From Betaproteobacteria bacterium (lineage in GTDB: Bacteria > Pseudomonadota > Gammaproteobacteria > Burkholderiales > SG8-39): a DNA stretch of 16,899 bases. The notes beneath the pieces are model-generated. The model was not told where the DNA came from and ran no database searches. It saw only the letters and a program-made list of their open reading frames with translations. Below are positions 6,121-12,902 of this stretch, in pieces. The position numbers were made by a program, and so were the translations under genes. Position 1 is the stretch's first letter. Each line of letters begins with the position of its first letter. Where the stretch lies: contig JAOUFA010000027.1 of assembly GCA_029858545.1 (NCBI GenBank), positions 1 through 16,899 of the forward strand. Direction: 5' to 3'.

Positions 6121-7364
6121 TGGCAAGACAATCCGCACAGAGCGTCAAGAAAGTGGTCCTCGCCTATTCCGGCGGACTCGACACCTCGGTGATCCTGAAA
6201 TGGCTGCAGGACCGCTACGGCTGCGAAGTGGTCACCTTCACCGCCGACATCGGCCAAGGCGAGGAACTCGCCCCGGCGCGCAGGAAGGCGAAGATGTTCG
6301 GCGTCAAGCAGATCTTCATCGAGGATCTGCGCGAGGAGTTCGTGCGCGACTTCGTGTTTCCGATGTTCCGCGCCAACGCGGTGTACGAGGGCGAGTATCT
6401 GCTCGGCACCTCGATCGCGCGCCCGCTGATCGCGAAGCACCTGGTCGAGATCGCGAGGAAGACCGGTGCCGACGCCATTTCCCATGGCGCCACCGGCAAG
6501 GGCAACGACCAGGTAAGGTTCGAGCTCGGCGCCTACGCGCTGATGCCCGGCGTGCGCGTCATCGCCCCGTGGCGCGAGTGGGACCTGCTCTCGCGCGACA
6601 AGCTGCTCGCCTACGCGGACCGGCACGGCATTCCGGTGGATTTCAAGAAGAGAAAGGGCGGCGGCGCGCCCTACTCGATGGACGCGAACCTGCTGCACAT
6701 CTCGTACGAGGGCGGCGTGCTGGAGGACCCCGACTTCGAGCCCGAGGACTCGATGTGGCGCATCACCGTCTCGCCCGAGAAGGCGCCCAATCGCGCGCAG
6801 CACATCGAGCTCGAATACCGGCGCGGCGACATCGTTGCGGTGAATGGCAAGAAGCTCACCCCCTCCCAGGTGCTCGCCACGCTCAACAAGATCGGCGGCA
6901 AGCACGGGGTCGGGCGCCTCGACATGGTGGAGAACCGCTACGTCGGCATGAAGAGCCGCGGCTGCTACGAGACCCCGGGCGGCACGATCATGCTCAAGGC
7001 GCACCGTGCGATCGAGTCGATCACGCTTGACCGCGAGGTGCTCGCGCTGAAGGATGACCTGATGCCGCGCTACGCGCGCATGGTCTACAACGGCTACTGG
7101 TTCAGTCCCGAGCGCCGGCTGTTGCAGTCGCTGATCGACGAATCGCAGGCACCGGTCAACGGCACGGTGCGCGTCAAGCTCTACAAGGGCACGGTTCTGG
7201 TCACCGGGCGCGCGTCGAAGGATTCGCTGTTCGACACGCGCATCGCGACCTTCGACGACGATCGCGGCGCCTACAACCAGGCCGACGCCGATGGCTTCAT
7301 CCGCCTGAACGCGCTGCGTCTGCGCATCGGCGCGCAGCGCGGCCGCGGCACGAAGCGGGGATGA
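6120..7364 (+). CDS. argG: Argininosuccinate synthase
   Basis: This 414-residue enzyme joins citrulline and aspartate with ATP to give argininosuccinate in the cytoplasm. Residues 15-23 (AYSGGLDTS) form the N-type ATP pyrophosphatase P-loop. HGATGKGNDQVRFE at about 122-135 is the citrulline/aspartate-binding signature, and PYSMDANLLHISYEGG follows. Length fits the type I family of about 400-410. The ATG shares its A with the argF TGA (TGATG), which implies translational coupling; GGAAGAG at 6103-6109 lies ten bases upstream inside argF. Argininosuccinate lyase (argH), the next enzyme, is not in the window. Downstream genes follow without a terminator. Confidence 0.97.
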   Translation: MARQSAQSVKKVVLAYSGGLDTSVILKWLQDRYGCEVVTFTADIGQGEELAPARRKAKMFGVKQIFIEDLREEFVRDFVFPMFRANAVYEGEYLLGTSIARPLIAKHLVEIARKTGADAISHGATGKGNDQVRFELGAYALMPGVRVIAPWREWDLLSRDKLLAYADRHGIPVDFKKRKGGGAPYSMDANLLHISYEGGVLEDPDFEPEDSMWRITVSPEKAPNRAQHIELEYRRGDIVAVNGKKLTPSQVLATLNKIGGKHGVGRLDMVENRYVGMKSRGCYETPGGTIMLKAHRAIESITLDREVLALKDDLMPRYARMVYNGYWFSPERRLLQSLIDESQAPVNGTVRVKLYKGTVLVTGRASKDSLFDTRIATFDDDRGAYNQADADGFIRLNALRLRIGAQRGRGTKRG

Positions 7365-7366
7365 CG

Positions 7367-8047
7367 ATGCTCGCCCGAGCGCGCTGGATCGCCCTCGGAG
7401 CGGCGCTCGCCGCGGCGCCGGCGATGGCGGGCCCCTTCGTGGTCGATCTGGACGAGGTACGCATCGCACTCGATTCTCCGGCGGGATTCGCCGATACGGC
7501 CTTTACCGGTTCGCCGCGCATCCAGGAACTCGCCGAATCGCTCACCTCGGCGTCCAACCGGGTGCTGTTGTTCGCCATTTCGGATGCCGATCTGCGTCTG
7601 TTCATGGGCGGCGACACGCCGGAGTTCCGCCGCCACATGCTGGTGGTTACGCCCAAGGTGCTGGAACGCAGCCTGGTCGGCAACCGTGACTTCTCGCAGC
7701 TCGTTGCCGACGTGTTGCGCGCGGCGGGTCCGGCGGCGCCGGACCTGGATCTGGTCAAGTACCTCGATCAGCCGCCGCACGGGCAGCCGCGGCTGCTGGC
7801 CGAACTGCGCCGCACCCGCGAAGTGGTTTCGATACTCCAGGGCCTGCGCATCCCGTCCGAAAAGAAGGACGCCGACGAGAAACCCCAGTACATGCTGTTC
7901 AGCACCACGCTTGTCTGGCTGCGAGGCAAGGCGCTGATCCTCTCGGTCCACACCCGGCTCGACAATGCCGCCGACATGGCATGGATCCGATACACCACCG
8001 AGCGCTGGGTCAACGACCTGCTGCGCCTCAACAACGCCAGGCGCTGA
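7367..8047 (+). CDS. Secreted protein of unknown function in the arginine operon
   Basis: About 226 residues. The N terminus (MLARARWIALGAALAAAPAMAG) is a textbook Sec signal peptide with basic start, hydrophobic core and an AMA cleavage site, so the mature protein should be periplasmic or envelope-bound. No lipobox cysteine is visible at the cleavage site. The mature part has no catalytic motif I can name; features include FADTAFTGSPRIQELAESL, LLFAISDADLRLFMGGD and a C-terminal stretch TLVWLRGKALILSVHTRLD followed by ADMAWIRYTTERWVNDLLRLN. I do not recognise the family. ATG 7367 is preferred for its GGGGA upstream; ATG 7361 is in frame and overlaps the argG stop by four bases. Either way it is cotranscribed with argG, which is unexpected for an exported protein. 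Confidence 0.85.
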   Translation: MLARARWIALGAALAAAPAMAGPFVVDLDEVRIALDSPAGFADTAFTGSPRIQELAESLTSASNRVLLFAISDADLRLFMGGDTPEFRRHMLVVTPKVLERSLVGNRDFSQLVADVLRAAGPAAPDLDLVKYLDQPPHGQPRLLAELRRTREVVSILQGLRIPSEKKDADEKPQYMLFSTTLVWLRGKALILSVHTRLDNAADMAWIRYTTERWVNDLLRLNNARR

Positions 8048-8080
8048 ACCCGGCCGCCAACCGATCCGACGGAGCACCGC

Positions 8081-8566
8081 ATGCCCTCATTCGATATCGT
8101 CTCGCAAGTGGACAAACAGGAAATCAAGAACGCGCTCGAGCAGGCCAACAAGGAAATCTCGACCCGCTTCGACTTCAAGGGATCCGACGCGCGCATCGAG
8201 CAAAAGGAGCTCGAACTCACGGCCTACGCCGATGACGAATTCAAGCTCGCACAGGTCGTCGACGTACTGCGCTCCAGAATGAGCAAGCGCAACATCGACC
8301 TGCGCAGCCTGGAGCTCGGCGCGATCGAAAAGATGTCCGGCGACAAGGTCAAGCGCACGGTGACGGTAAAGGTCGGAGTTCCGCAGGAAACCGCGAAGAA
8401 GATCGTCAAACTGCTCAAGGATTCCAAGCTCAAGGTGCAGGGATCGATCCAGGGCGACGCGGTGCGCATCAGCGGCGCGAAAAAGGACGACTTGCAGGGT
8501 GCGATCCAGCTCGTGCGCACTGCCGTGGCGGAGGTGCCGGTGCAGTTCGTCAACTTCAGGGATTGA
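8081..8566 (+). CDS. yajQ: YajQ-family nucleotide-binding protein (UPF0234)
   Basis: The 161-residue product starts MPSFDIVSQVDKQEIKNALEQA and contains RFDFKGSDARIEQ and the conserved end VPVQFVNFRD, which identify YajQ/UPF0234. The fold is two ferredoxin-like domains. Family members have been reported to bind cyclic di-GMP (Xanthomonas) and nucleic acid; the function in this organism is unknown. Length is standard. The start ATG 8081 has GGAG at 8071-8074, six bases upstream. It lies 33 bases after the secreted protein, so it is probably the last gene of the argD-led transcript, and it converges on the amidotransferase gene across 91 bases. Confidence 0.95.
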   Translation: MPSFDIVSQVDKQEIKNALEQANKEISTRFDFKGSDARIEQKELELTAYADDEFKLAQVVDVLRSRMSKRNIDLRSLELGAIEKMSGDKVKRTVTVKVGVPQETAKKIVKLLKDSKLKVQGSIQGDAVRISGAKKDDLQGAIQLVRTAVAEVPVQFVNFRD

Positions 8567-8599
8567 CGACGCGGCGGTGATCGGACGCGGGCATTGCCC

Positions 8600-8620
8600 C
8601 GGAGCAAGTACCTCGCTCCG
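8600..8620. other. Small inverted repeat in the convergent yajQ/amidotransferase gap
   Basis: CGGAGC (8600-8605) and GCTCCG (8615-8620) form a six-base stem with a nine-base loop in the 91-base gap between two converging genes. No T-run is attached on either strand. It is at best a weak terminator and could be chance. Confidence 0.2.
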
Positions 8621-8657
8621 CTGCGCGAGTCGGTCGAAACTTTGCCGGTCTTCGCGC

Positions 8658-9371
8658 TCAGTTGCGCGCGAGTCCTTCGCGCCAGCGGTCGTAGATGCGA
8701 TCGGCAATGCGGTTCAGCGCCGCCACGCGCGGCTCCAGATCGCGCAGGATCTCCTCACGCGGCGTCACCGCCGGGCTCGCGGCCGCGGCGTCGATTTCGG
8801 CGCGGCCAAGGTCGCACCACCGACGAACCATTTCCTCGGTCATCTCGACGTGGCATTGCATGCCGACGTGCCTTCCCAGCGCGAACGCCTGGTTGACGCA
8901 ATGCGCACCGGAGAGCACACGCGTCGCCCCGGGCGGGATCGAGAAGGTTTCGCCGTGCCAGTGGAAGGACTCGAACCCGGCCAGGTCATCGCCCAGCCAG
9001 GTTTTCGCGATTTCGTTGTCTTCGACCGCGACCCGGCCCCAGCCGATTTCCTTGCAGGAGTTGGCGCCTACGACTCCGCCGAGCGCCTTCGACACCAGCT
9101 GCCCACCCAGGCAGTGGCCGAGCAGCGGAATGCCGGCACGCACCGCGTTGCGGATGAGTTCGATCGACTGCGCGACCCAGGGCAGCGGATCGTTGACGCT
9201 CATCGGACCGCCCATGAATGCCAAGCCGGAAAACTGACGCGCGTCGCGCGGAATGCCTTCCCCCGCATCGACGGCGATCAGTATTGATGGAATCGCGTGC
9301 CGTTCCAGATAGGTGGCAAAATAGCCGGGGCCTTCGCCTTTCGCGTGCCTGAAAATGGCCACCGGTTTCAT
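8658..9371 (-). CDS. Class I glutamine amidotransferase-like protein (GMP synthase glutaminase-type, peptidase C26)
   Basis: The 237-residue protein is a free-standing glutaminase domain. The nucleophile Cys87 lies in LLGHCLGGQL, and His174 and Glu176 complete the triad in GMQCHVEMT. FMGGPMSVND and LGGVVGANSCKEIGW are typical of the stand-alone GuaA-like amidotransferases (COG0518) that hydrolyse glutamine or act as gamma-glutamyl transferases or hydrolases. No synthetase partner is adjacent, so the ammonia acceptor is unknown. The start is taken at ATG 9371, where MKPVAIFRHAKGEGPGYF matches the usual family beginning; the frame runs open further upstream but with unrelated, low-quality sequence. 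No ribosome site precedes it, and a -10-like TAGAAT ends nine bases before, so the message may be leaderless. Its ATG shares bases with that of the divergent protease. Confidence 0.9.
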   Translation of the reverse strand: MKPVAIFRHAKGEGPGYFATYLERHAIPSILIAVDAGEGIPRDARQFSGLAFMGGPMSVNDPLPWVAQSIELIRNAVRAGIPLLGHCLGGQLVSKALGGVVGANSCKEIGWGRVAVEDNEIAKTWLGDDLAGFESFHWHGETFSIPPGATRVLSGAHCVNQAFALGRHVGMQCHVEMTEEMVRRWCDLGRAEIDAAAASPAVTPREEILRDLEPRVAALNRIADRIYDRWREGLARN

Positions 9372-9372
9372 G
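9369..9372. other. CATG tetramer used as start codon on both strands
   Basis: Bases 9370-9372 are the ATG of the aspartic protease on the plus strand. Bases 9371-9369 are the ATG of the amidotransferase on the minus strand. The two coding regions thus overlap by two bases, head to head, leaving no intergenic space. Each gene's promoter and leader must lie within the other's coding sequence unless one starts elsewhere; the protease also has an in-frame ATG at 9355, which would increase the overlap. Confidence 0.6.
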
Positions 9373-10008
9373 ATACGACATTCTATTGCGGTTCTTGCCT
9401 GCCTGTTCGGTTCGCAGGTGATGGCGCAGGACGTGTCCCTGGTCGGGGTGATCGGCAACCGGGTGGCCGTGCTCGTCATCGACGGCGCGCAACCGCGCAG
9501 CCTGCGCGTCGGGCAACGCGCGGGAGGCGTAAGCGTTGTTTCGATTGACGGCGACCGCGCGACCATCGAAGCCAACGGCTTGCGCCGCGTGCTGATCCTC
9601 GGTCAGCGCCAGGGCGTCGGCGCGGCGCGTGGCGGTGACCGCCAGAGCGCGGTGCTCGCCGCCGATGCACGCGGCCATTTCGTCGCCGAAGGCTCGATCA
9701 ATGGCGGCCACACGCGCTTCCTCGTCGACACCGGGGCCACATCGGTCGCGCTGCCCGCGCGGGACGCACGCCGCCTGGGACTCGACTACCGCCGGGGCGC
9801 GCGCGGCAACACCCTCACCGCGAATGGCCCCGCGCCGTTCTACGCGATCAAGCTCGACACGGTGAAGGTCGGCGACATCGAGCTGCACAACGTCGATGCC
9901 ATCGTGCTCGAGGGCGGTCTCGAGATTGCACTGCTGGGCATGAGTTTTCTGAATCGTCTCGAAATGCAGCGCGAGGGAACCACCCTGACGCTCACCCGGC
10001 GCTACTGA
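9370..10008 (+). CDS. Secreted retropepsin-like aspartic protease (clan AA, TIGR02281-like)
   Basis: The 212-residue protein begins with a Sec signal peptide (MIRHSIAVLACLFGSQVMA, cleavage before QDV). A small beta-rich domain follows at about 22-83, with two similar halves around VLVIDGAQPRSLRVGQ and ATIEANGLRRVLILGQ. The protease domain carries FLVDTGATSVALP, with the catalytic aspartate Asp120 in DTG, and ends LLGMSFLNRLEMQREGTTLTL, the typical close of single-domain retropepsin-like enzymes that act as homodimers. Family members are common in proteobacteria and few have known substrates. I prefer ATG 9370 because it gives a compact signal peptide; ATG 9355 adds MATGF. Neither has a ribosome site. 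It converges with folE2, stop to stop 13 bases apart. Confidence 0.88.
   Translation: MIRHSIAVLACLFGSQVMAQDVSLVGVIGNRVAVLVIDGAQPRSLRVGQRAGGVSVVSIDGDRATIEANGLRRVLILGQRQGVGAARGGDRQSAVLAADARGHFVAEGSINGGHTRFLVDTGATSVALPARDARRLGLDYRRGARGNTLTANGPAPFYAIKLDTVKVGDIELHNVDAIVLEGGLEIALLGMSFLNRLEMQREGTTLTLTRRY
9380..9385 (-). promoter_or_regulatory. Candidate -10 element of the amidotransferase gene
   Basis: ATTCTA at 9380-9385 is TAGAAT on the minus strand, 5 of 6 to the consensus. A -35-like CGAACA (minus strand, 9409-9404) lies 18 bases upstream. Transcription would begin at about 9373, only one or two bases before the start codon at 9371, predicting a leaderless or nearly leaderless message. Confidence 0.3.
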
Positions 10009-10021
10009 CGCCGCGCCCCCC

Positions 10022-10834
10022 TCAAGCCTTGCGAGACGGCCTCTCGAACTCGATCATCGCGTAGGCGGAGTGGTTGTGGATCGACTCGAAGTTCTCCGAT
10101 TCGACCGTGTAGCCGTCGATCCGCTCGTCGAGATTGAGCGCCGCGGCCATGTCGCGCACCATGTCCTCGACGAATTTCGGGTTGTCGTAGGCGCGCTCGG
10201 TGACGAACTTCTCGTCGGGGCGTTTCAGCAGGCCGTACAGTTCGCTCGATGCCTGCTTCTCGACGATATCGATGATCTCCTCGATCCATACGAAGGCATT
10301 CAGGCGGCATGAAACCGTGACGTGCGAGCGCTGGTTGTGCGCCCCCCGGTCGGAAATCTCCTTCGAGCACGGACAGAGGCTCGTTACCGGCACCACCACT
10401 TTCGCGGTGAACGACTGCTTCTTGCGGCGTATCTCGCCGGTGAAACTCACCTCGTAGTCCATCAGGCTCTTCACGCCCGAAACCGGCGCCGCCTTCTCGA
10501 TGAAGTACGGAAAACTCATTTCGATCAACCCCTCCTCGGCCTCGAGCCGCTCGACCATTTCGCGCAGCATGGTCTGGAAGGTGTCGACCGTGATCTCGCG
10601 CTCGCGCGCGTTCAGAATTTCGACGAAACGCGACATGTGCGTGCCCTTGAAGTGGTGCGGCAGGCCGACGTACATGTTGAGCGTGGCAATGGTGCGTTGA
10701 ATCGCGCCCGAGCGCTCCTGAATCTTCATCGGGTGACGGATCGCCTTGATGCCCACCTTGTCGATCGCCAGCCGGCGCGAGTCGTGCGAAGACTGGATAT
10801 CGGGGATGCTGCTGTGTAGATCGCGAGCTTTCAT
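10022..10834 (-). CDS. folE2: GTP cyclohydrolase FolE2 (type IB)
   Basis: The 270-residue protein begins MKARDLHSSIPDIQSSHDSR and contains GTHMSRFVEILN, MDYEVSFTGEI, the metal-site SLCPCSKEISDRGAHNQRS (Cys154, Cys156, His166) and IHNHSAYAMIEFERP. This is the COG1469 family, which makes 7,8-dihydroneopterin triphosphate from GTP, the first step of folate and also of queuosine synthesis. Unlike the zinc enzyme FolE, FolE2 accepts other metals (family knowledge), and in some bacteria it is induced by zinc shortage; no Zur-like site is evident here. The start is ATG 10834 with no strong ribosome site. It lies 125 bases downstream of dxs, with its own extended -10 promoter at 10941-10949 predicting a leader of about 100 bases. 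Readthrough from dxs is also possible. Confidence 0.96.
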   Translation of the reverse strand: MKARDLHSSIPDIQSSHDSRRLAIDKVGIKAIRHPMKIQERSGAIQRTIATLNMYVGLPHHFKGTHMSRFVEILNAREREITVDTFQTMLREMVERLEAEEGLIEMSFPYFIEKAAPVSGVKSLMDYEVSFTGEIRRKKQSFTAKVVVPVTSLCPCSKEISDRGAHNQRSHVTVSCRLNAFVWIEEIIDIVEKQASSELYGLLKRPDEKFVTERAYDNPKFVEDMVRDMAAALNLDERIDGYTVESENFESIHNHSAYAMIEFERPSRKA

Positions 10835-10940
10835 GGTCTAGGTCTTGCGCTCTGATGTTGAATTTGCGGCGGTTGCCTGGCGCGCCCGCGTCGGGTCTCG
10901 CCCGCTGCGCCGGCGCCGCCCTGATCCTAAGGCAGGCCGA

Positions 10941-10949
10941 ATTATAACA
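10941..10949 (-). promoter_or_regulatory. Extended -10 promoter of folE2
   Basis: On the minus strand bases 10949-10941 read TGTTATAAT, a perfect TGnTATAAT extended -10. The -35 region (near 10969-10964, AGCCGA) is poor, as is allowed for extended -10 promoters. It begins about ten bases after the dxs stop and would start transcription near 10934, leaving a GC-rich leader of about 100 bases before folE2. Confidence 0.5.
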
Positions 10950-10959
10950 TCCGACTAAT

Positions 10960-12804
10960 TTACTCGGCTATTACCGCACGCACCGATTTGACGATCCCTG
11001 CGCCGTCCAGCCCTACCGAGGCGAGCAACTTCACCGGATCGCCGTGATCGATAAAACGATCCGGCAGGCCCAGCATCAGCAGCCTGCGCTCGATGCCCAG
11101 TTCGGCGAGCAGCTCGCACACCGCGCTGCCCGCCCCCCCCATCAGTTGATGCTCCTCGATGGTGACCAGCAGCTCGTGCGACTCGGCAAGCTGCTTTACC
11201 AGTGTCCGGTCCAGGGGCTTTACGAAACGCATGTTCGCGACGCTGGCGCCGAGCAGTTCAGCGGCCTCCAGCGCGGGCCTGAGCATCGCGCCGAAGGCGA
11301 GCAGCGCGACGCGCTTTCCCTCGCGGCGCAGTTCTCCGCTGCCCACCGGCAACGCGCGCATCGCACGTTCGATCGCCACCCCCGGTCCGGTACCGCGCGG
11401 GTAGCGCACCGCGGCGGGCGATCCGAGCATATAGGCGGTATAGAGCATCTGCCGGCATTCGTTCTCGTCCGCAGGCAGCATCACGGTCATGTTGGGCACG
11501 GTGCGCAGGTAGGCCAGGTCGAACACGCCGTTATGCGTCGCGCCGTCGCCGCCGACCAGTCCGCCGCGGTCGAGCGCGAACACCACCGGCAGGTTCTGGA
11601 TCGCGACATCGTGAATCAGCTGGTCGTAGCCGCGCTGCAGGAAAGTCGAATAGATCGCGACCACCGGCTTCATGCCTTCGCAGGCGAGTCCCGCCGCGAA
11701 GGTGACCGCATGCTGCTCGGCGATGCCGACGTCGAAATAGCGCTCCGCAAAGCGCTCCGAGTATTCGACCATGCCCGAACCCTCGCGCATCGCCGGGGTG
11801 ATCGCGACGAGCATCGGATCGGCCTCGGCCATGTCGCACAGCCATTCGCCGAAGATCTGGCTGTAGCTGGGTTTGCCGGCCGGTGCCTTCTGCAAGCCCT
11901 GCGCCGGATCGAACGTGCCCGGCCCGTGATAGGCAATCGGATCATCCTCGGCGAGCTTGTAACCCTGGCCCTTCCTCGTCACGACATGCAGGAACTGCGG
12001 CCCCTTCAACTTGCGGATGTTGACCAGGGTCGGGATCAGCGCATCGAGGTCATGACCGTCGATCGGCCCGATGTAGTTGAAGCCGAACTCCTCGAACAGG
12101 GTCGACGGCGTAATCATTCCCTTCACGTGCTCCTCGGCCCGGCGCGCGAGCGCCCAGGCCCCCGGCACGCGCTTCAGCAGGTGTTCGCTCGCTCGCCGCG
12201 CGGTATCGTAGATGCGTCCCGACAGAAGCCGCGCGAGGTAATTGGTCAGCGCGCCGACCGGCGGAGAGATCGACATCTCGTTATCGTTCAACACGACAAG
12301 CAGATCGACGTCCATCGCTCCGGCATTGTTCATCGCCTCGAAGGCCATGCCGGCCGACATCGCGCCATCGCCGATCACCGCGATGCTCTTGCGTTTCTCG
12401 CCCTTCAGTTTCGCTGCCGCGGCCATGCCCAGCGCGGCCGAGATCGAGGTCGACGAGTGCGCGGTGCCGAAGGTGTCGTAGGGGGATTCCACGCGGCGCG
12501 GAAATCCGGAAATGCCATCGAGCATGCGCAGCCGGGTCATGCCCGCGCGCCGCCCGGTCAGGATCTTGTGCGGATAGGTCTGGTGTCCGACGTCCCAGAC
12601 GATGCGATCCTCGGGGGTATCGAAAACATAGTGCAGCGCGATCGTGAGTTCGACGGTGCCGAGGTTGGACGACAGATGGCCGCCGGTCCTGGCGACCGAA
12701 TCGAGCACGAAGGCGCGCAACTCGTGCGCGAGCTGCTGCAATTGCCTGCGATCGAGCGCGCGCAGCTGCGCCGGATCGTCGATCGTCCCGAGTAGTTCGT
12801 TCAT
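10960..12804 (-). CDS. dxs: 1-deoxy-D-xylulose-5-phosphate synthase
   Basis: This 614-residue thiamine diphosphate enzyme condenses pyruvate and glyceraldehyde 3-phosphate, the first and rate-setting step of the MEP isoprenoid pathway. Seen: SSNLGTVELTIALHYVFDTP, WDVGHQTYPHKILTGR, the ThDP motif from GDG at 145-147 to Asn173 in VLNDNEMSIS, the catalytic glutamate Glu363 in DVGIAEQHAVTFAAG, and the transketolase C-domain ending VKSVRAVIAE. I chose ATG 12804 because MNELLGTIDDPAQLRALDR matches the usual betaproteobacterial beginning and gives normal length. An in-frame ATG at 12894, eight bases after the ispA stop and preceded by TAGGTT, would add 30 unconserved residues but would allow coupling to ispA. 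A TACAAT hexamer directly before ATG 12804 could give a separate leaderless message. Confidence 0.96.
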   Translation of the reverse strand: MNELLGTIDDPAQLRALDRRQLQQLAHELRAFVLDSVARTGGHLSSNLGTVELTIALHYVFDTPEDRIVWDVGHQTYPHKILTGRRAGMTRLRMLDGISGFPRRVESPYDTFGTAHSSTSISAALGMAAAAKLKGEKRKSIAVIGDGAMSAGMAFEAMNNAGAMDVDLLVVLNDNEMSISPPVGALTNYLARLLSGRIYDTARRASEHLLKRVPGAWALARRAEEHVKGMITPSTLFEEFGFNYIGPIDGHDLDALIPTLVNIRKLKGPQFLHVVTRKGQGYKLAEDDPIAYHGPGTFDPAQGLQKAPAGKPSYSQIFGEWLCDMAEADPMLVAITPAMREGSGMVEYSERFAERYFDVGIAEQHAVTFAAGLACEGMKPVVAIYSTFLQRGYDQLIHDVAIQNLPVVFALDRGGLVGGDGATHNGVFDLAYLRTVPNMTVMLPADENECRQMLYTAYMLGSPAAVRYPRGTGPGVAIERAMRALPVGSGELRREGKRVALLAFGAMLRPALEAAELLGASVANMRFVKPLDRTLVKQLAESHELLVTIEEHQLMGGAGSAVCELLAELGIERRLLMLGLPDRFIDHGDPVKLLASVGLDGAGIVKSVRAVIAE

Positions 12805-12810
12805 GACCGG

Positions 12811-12816
12811 ATTGTA
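12811..12816 (-). promoter_or_regulatory. Candidate internal -10 element of dxs
   Basis: ATTGTA at 12811-12816 is TACAAT on the minus strand, 5 of 6 to consensus, with six bases (CCGGTC) between it and the dxs ATG. Transcription from it would begin at or next to the A of the start codon. No convincing -35 is visible in this GC-rich stretch. Confidence 0.3.
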
Positions 12817-12902
12817 GCCGCCCGCCCGGGATTCGCCCGCGCGCGCGGTGCCGATATCATGCGGCAGATTCGTGCTTCCCTCGAGGGCGCTCATGGTCGA
12901 AC

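Noticed and set aside
5799..7469. Open frame of 556 codons antisense to argG and the end of argF
   Set aside because: Shadow of real coding sequence, with low-complexity composition and no recognisable motif.
9372..9575. Upstream extension of the amidotransferase frame by 68 codons
   Set aside because: The added sequence is Arg/Thr/Pro-rich, antisense to the protease gene, and the family normally begins at the MKPVAIFRH-type sequence.
11044..12795. Open frame of 583 codons on the plus strand opposite dxs
   Set aside because: Dxs is unmistakable on the other strand; this frame is Arg/Gln/His-rich with no family features.
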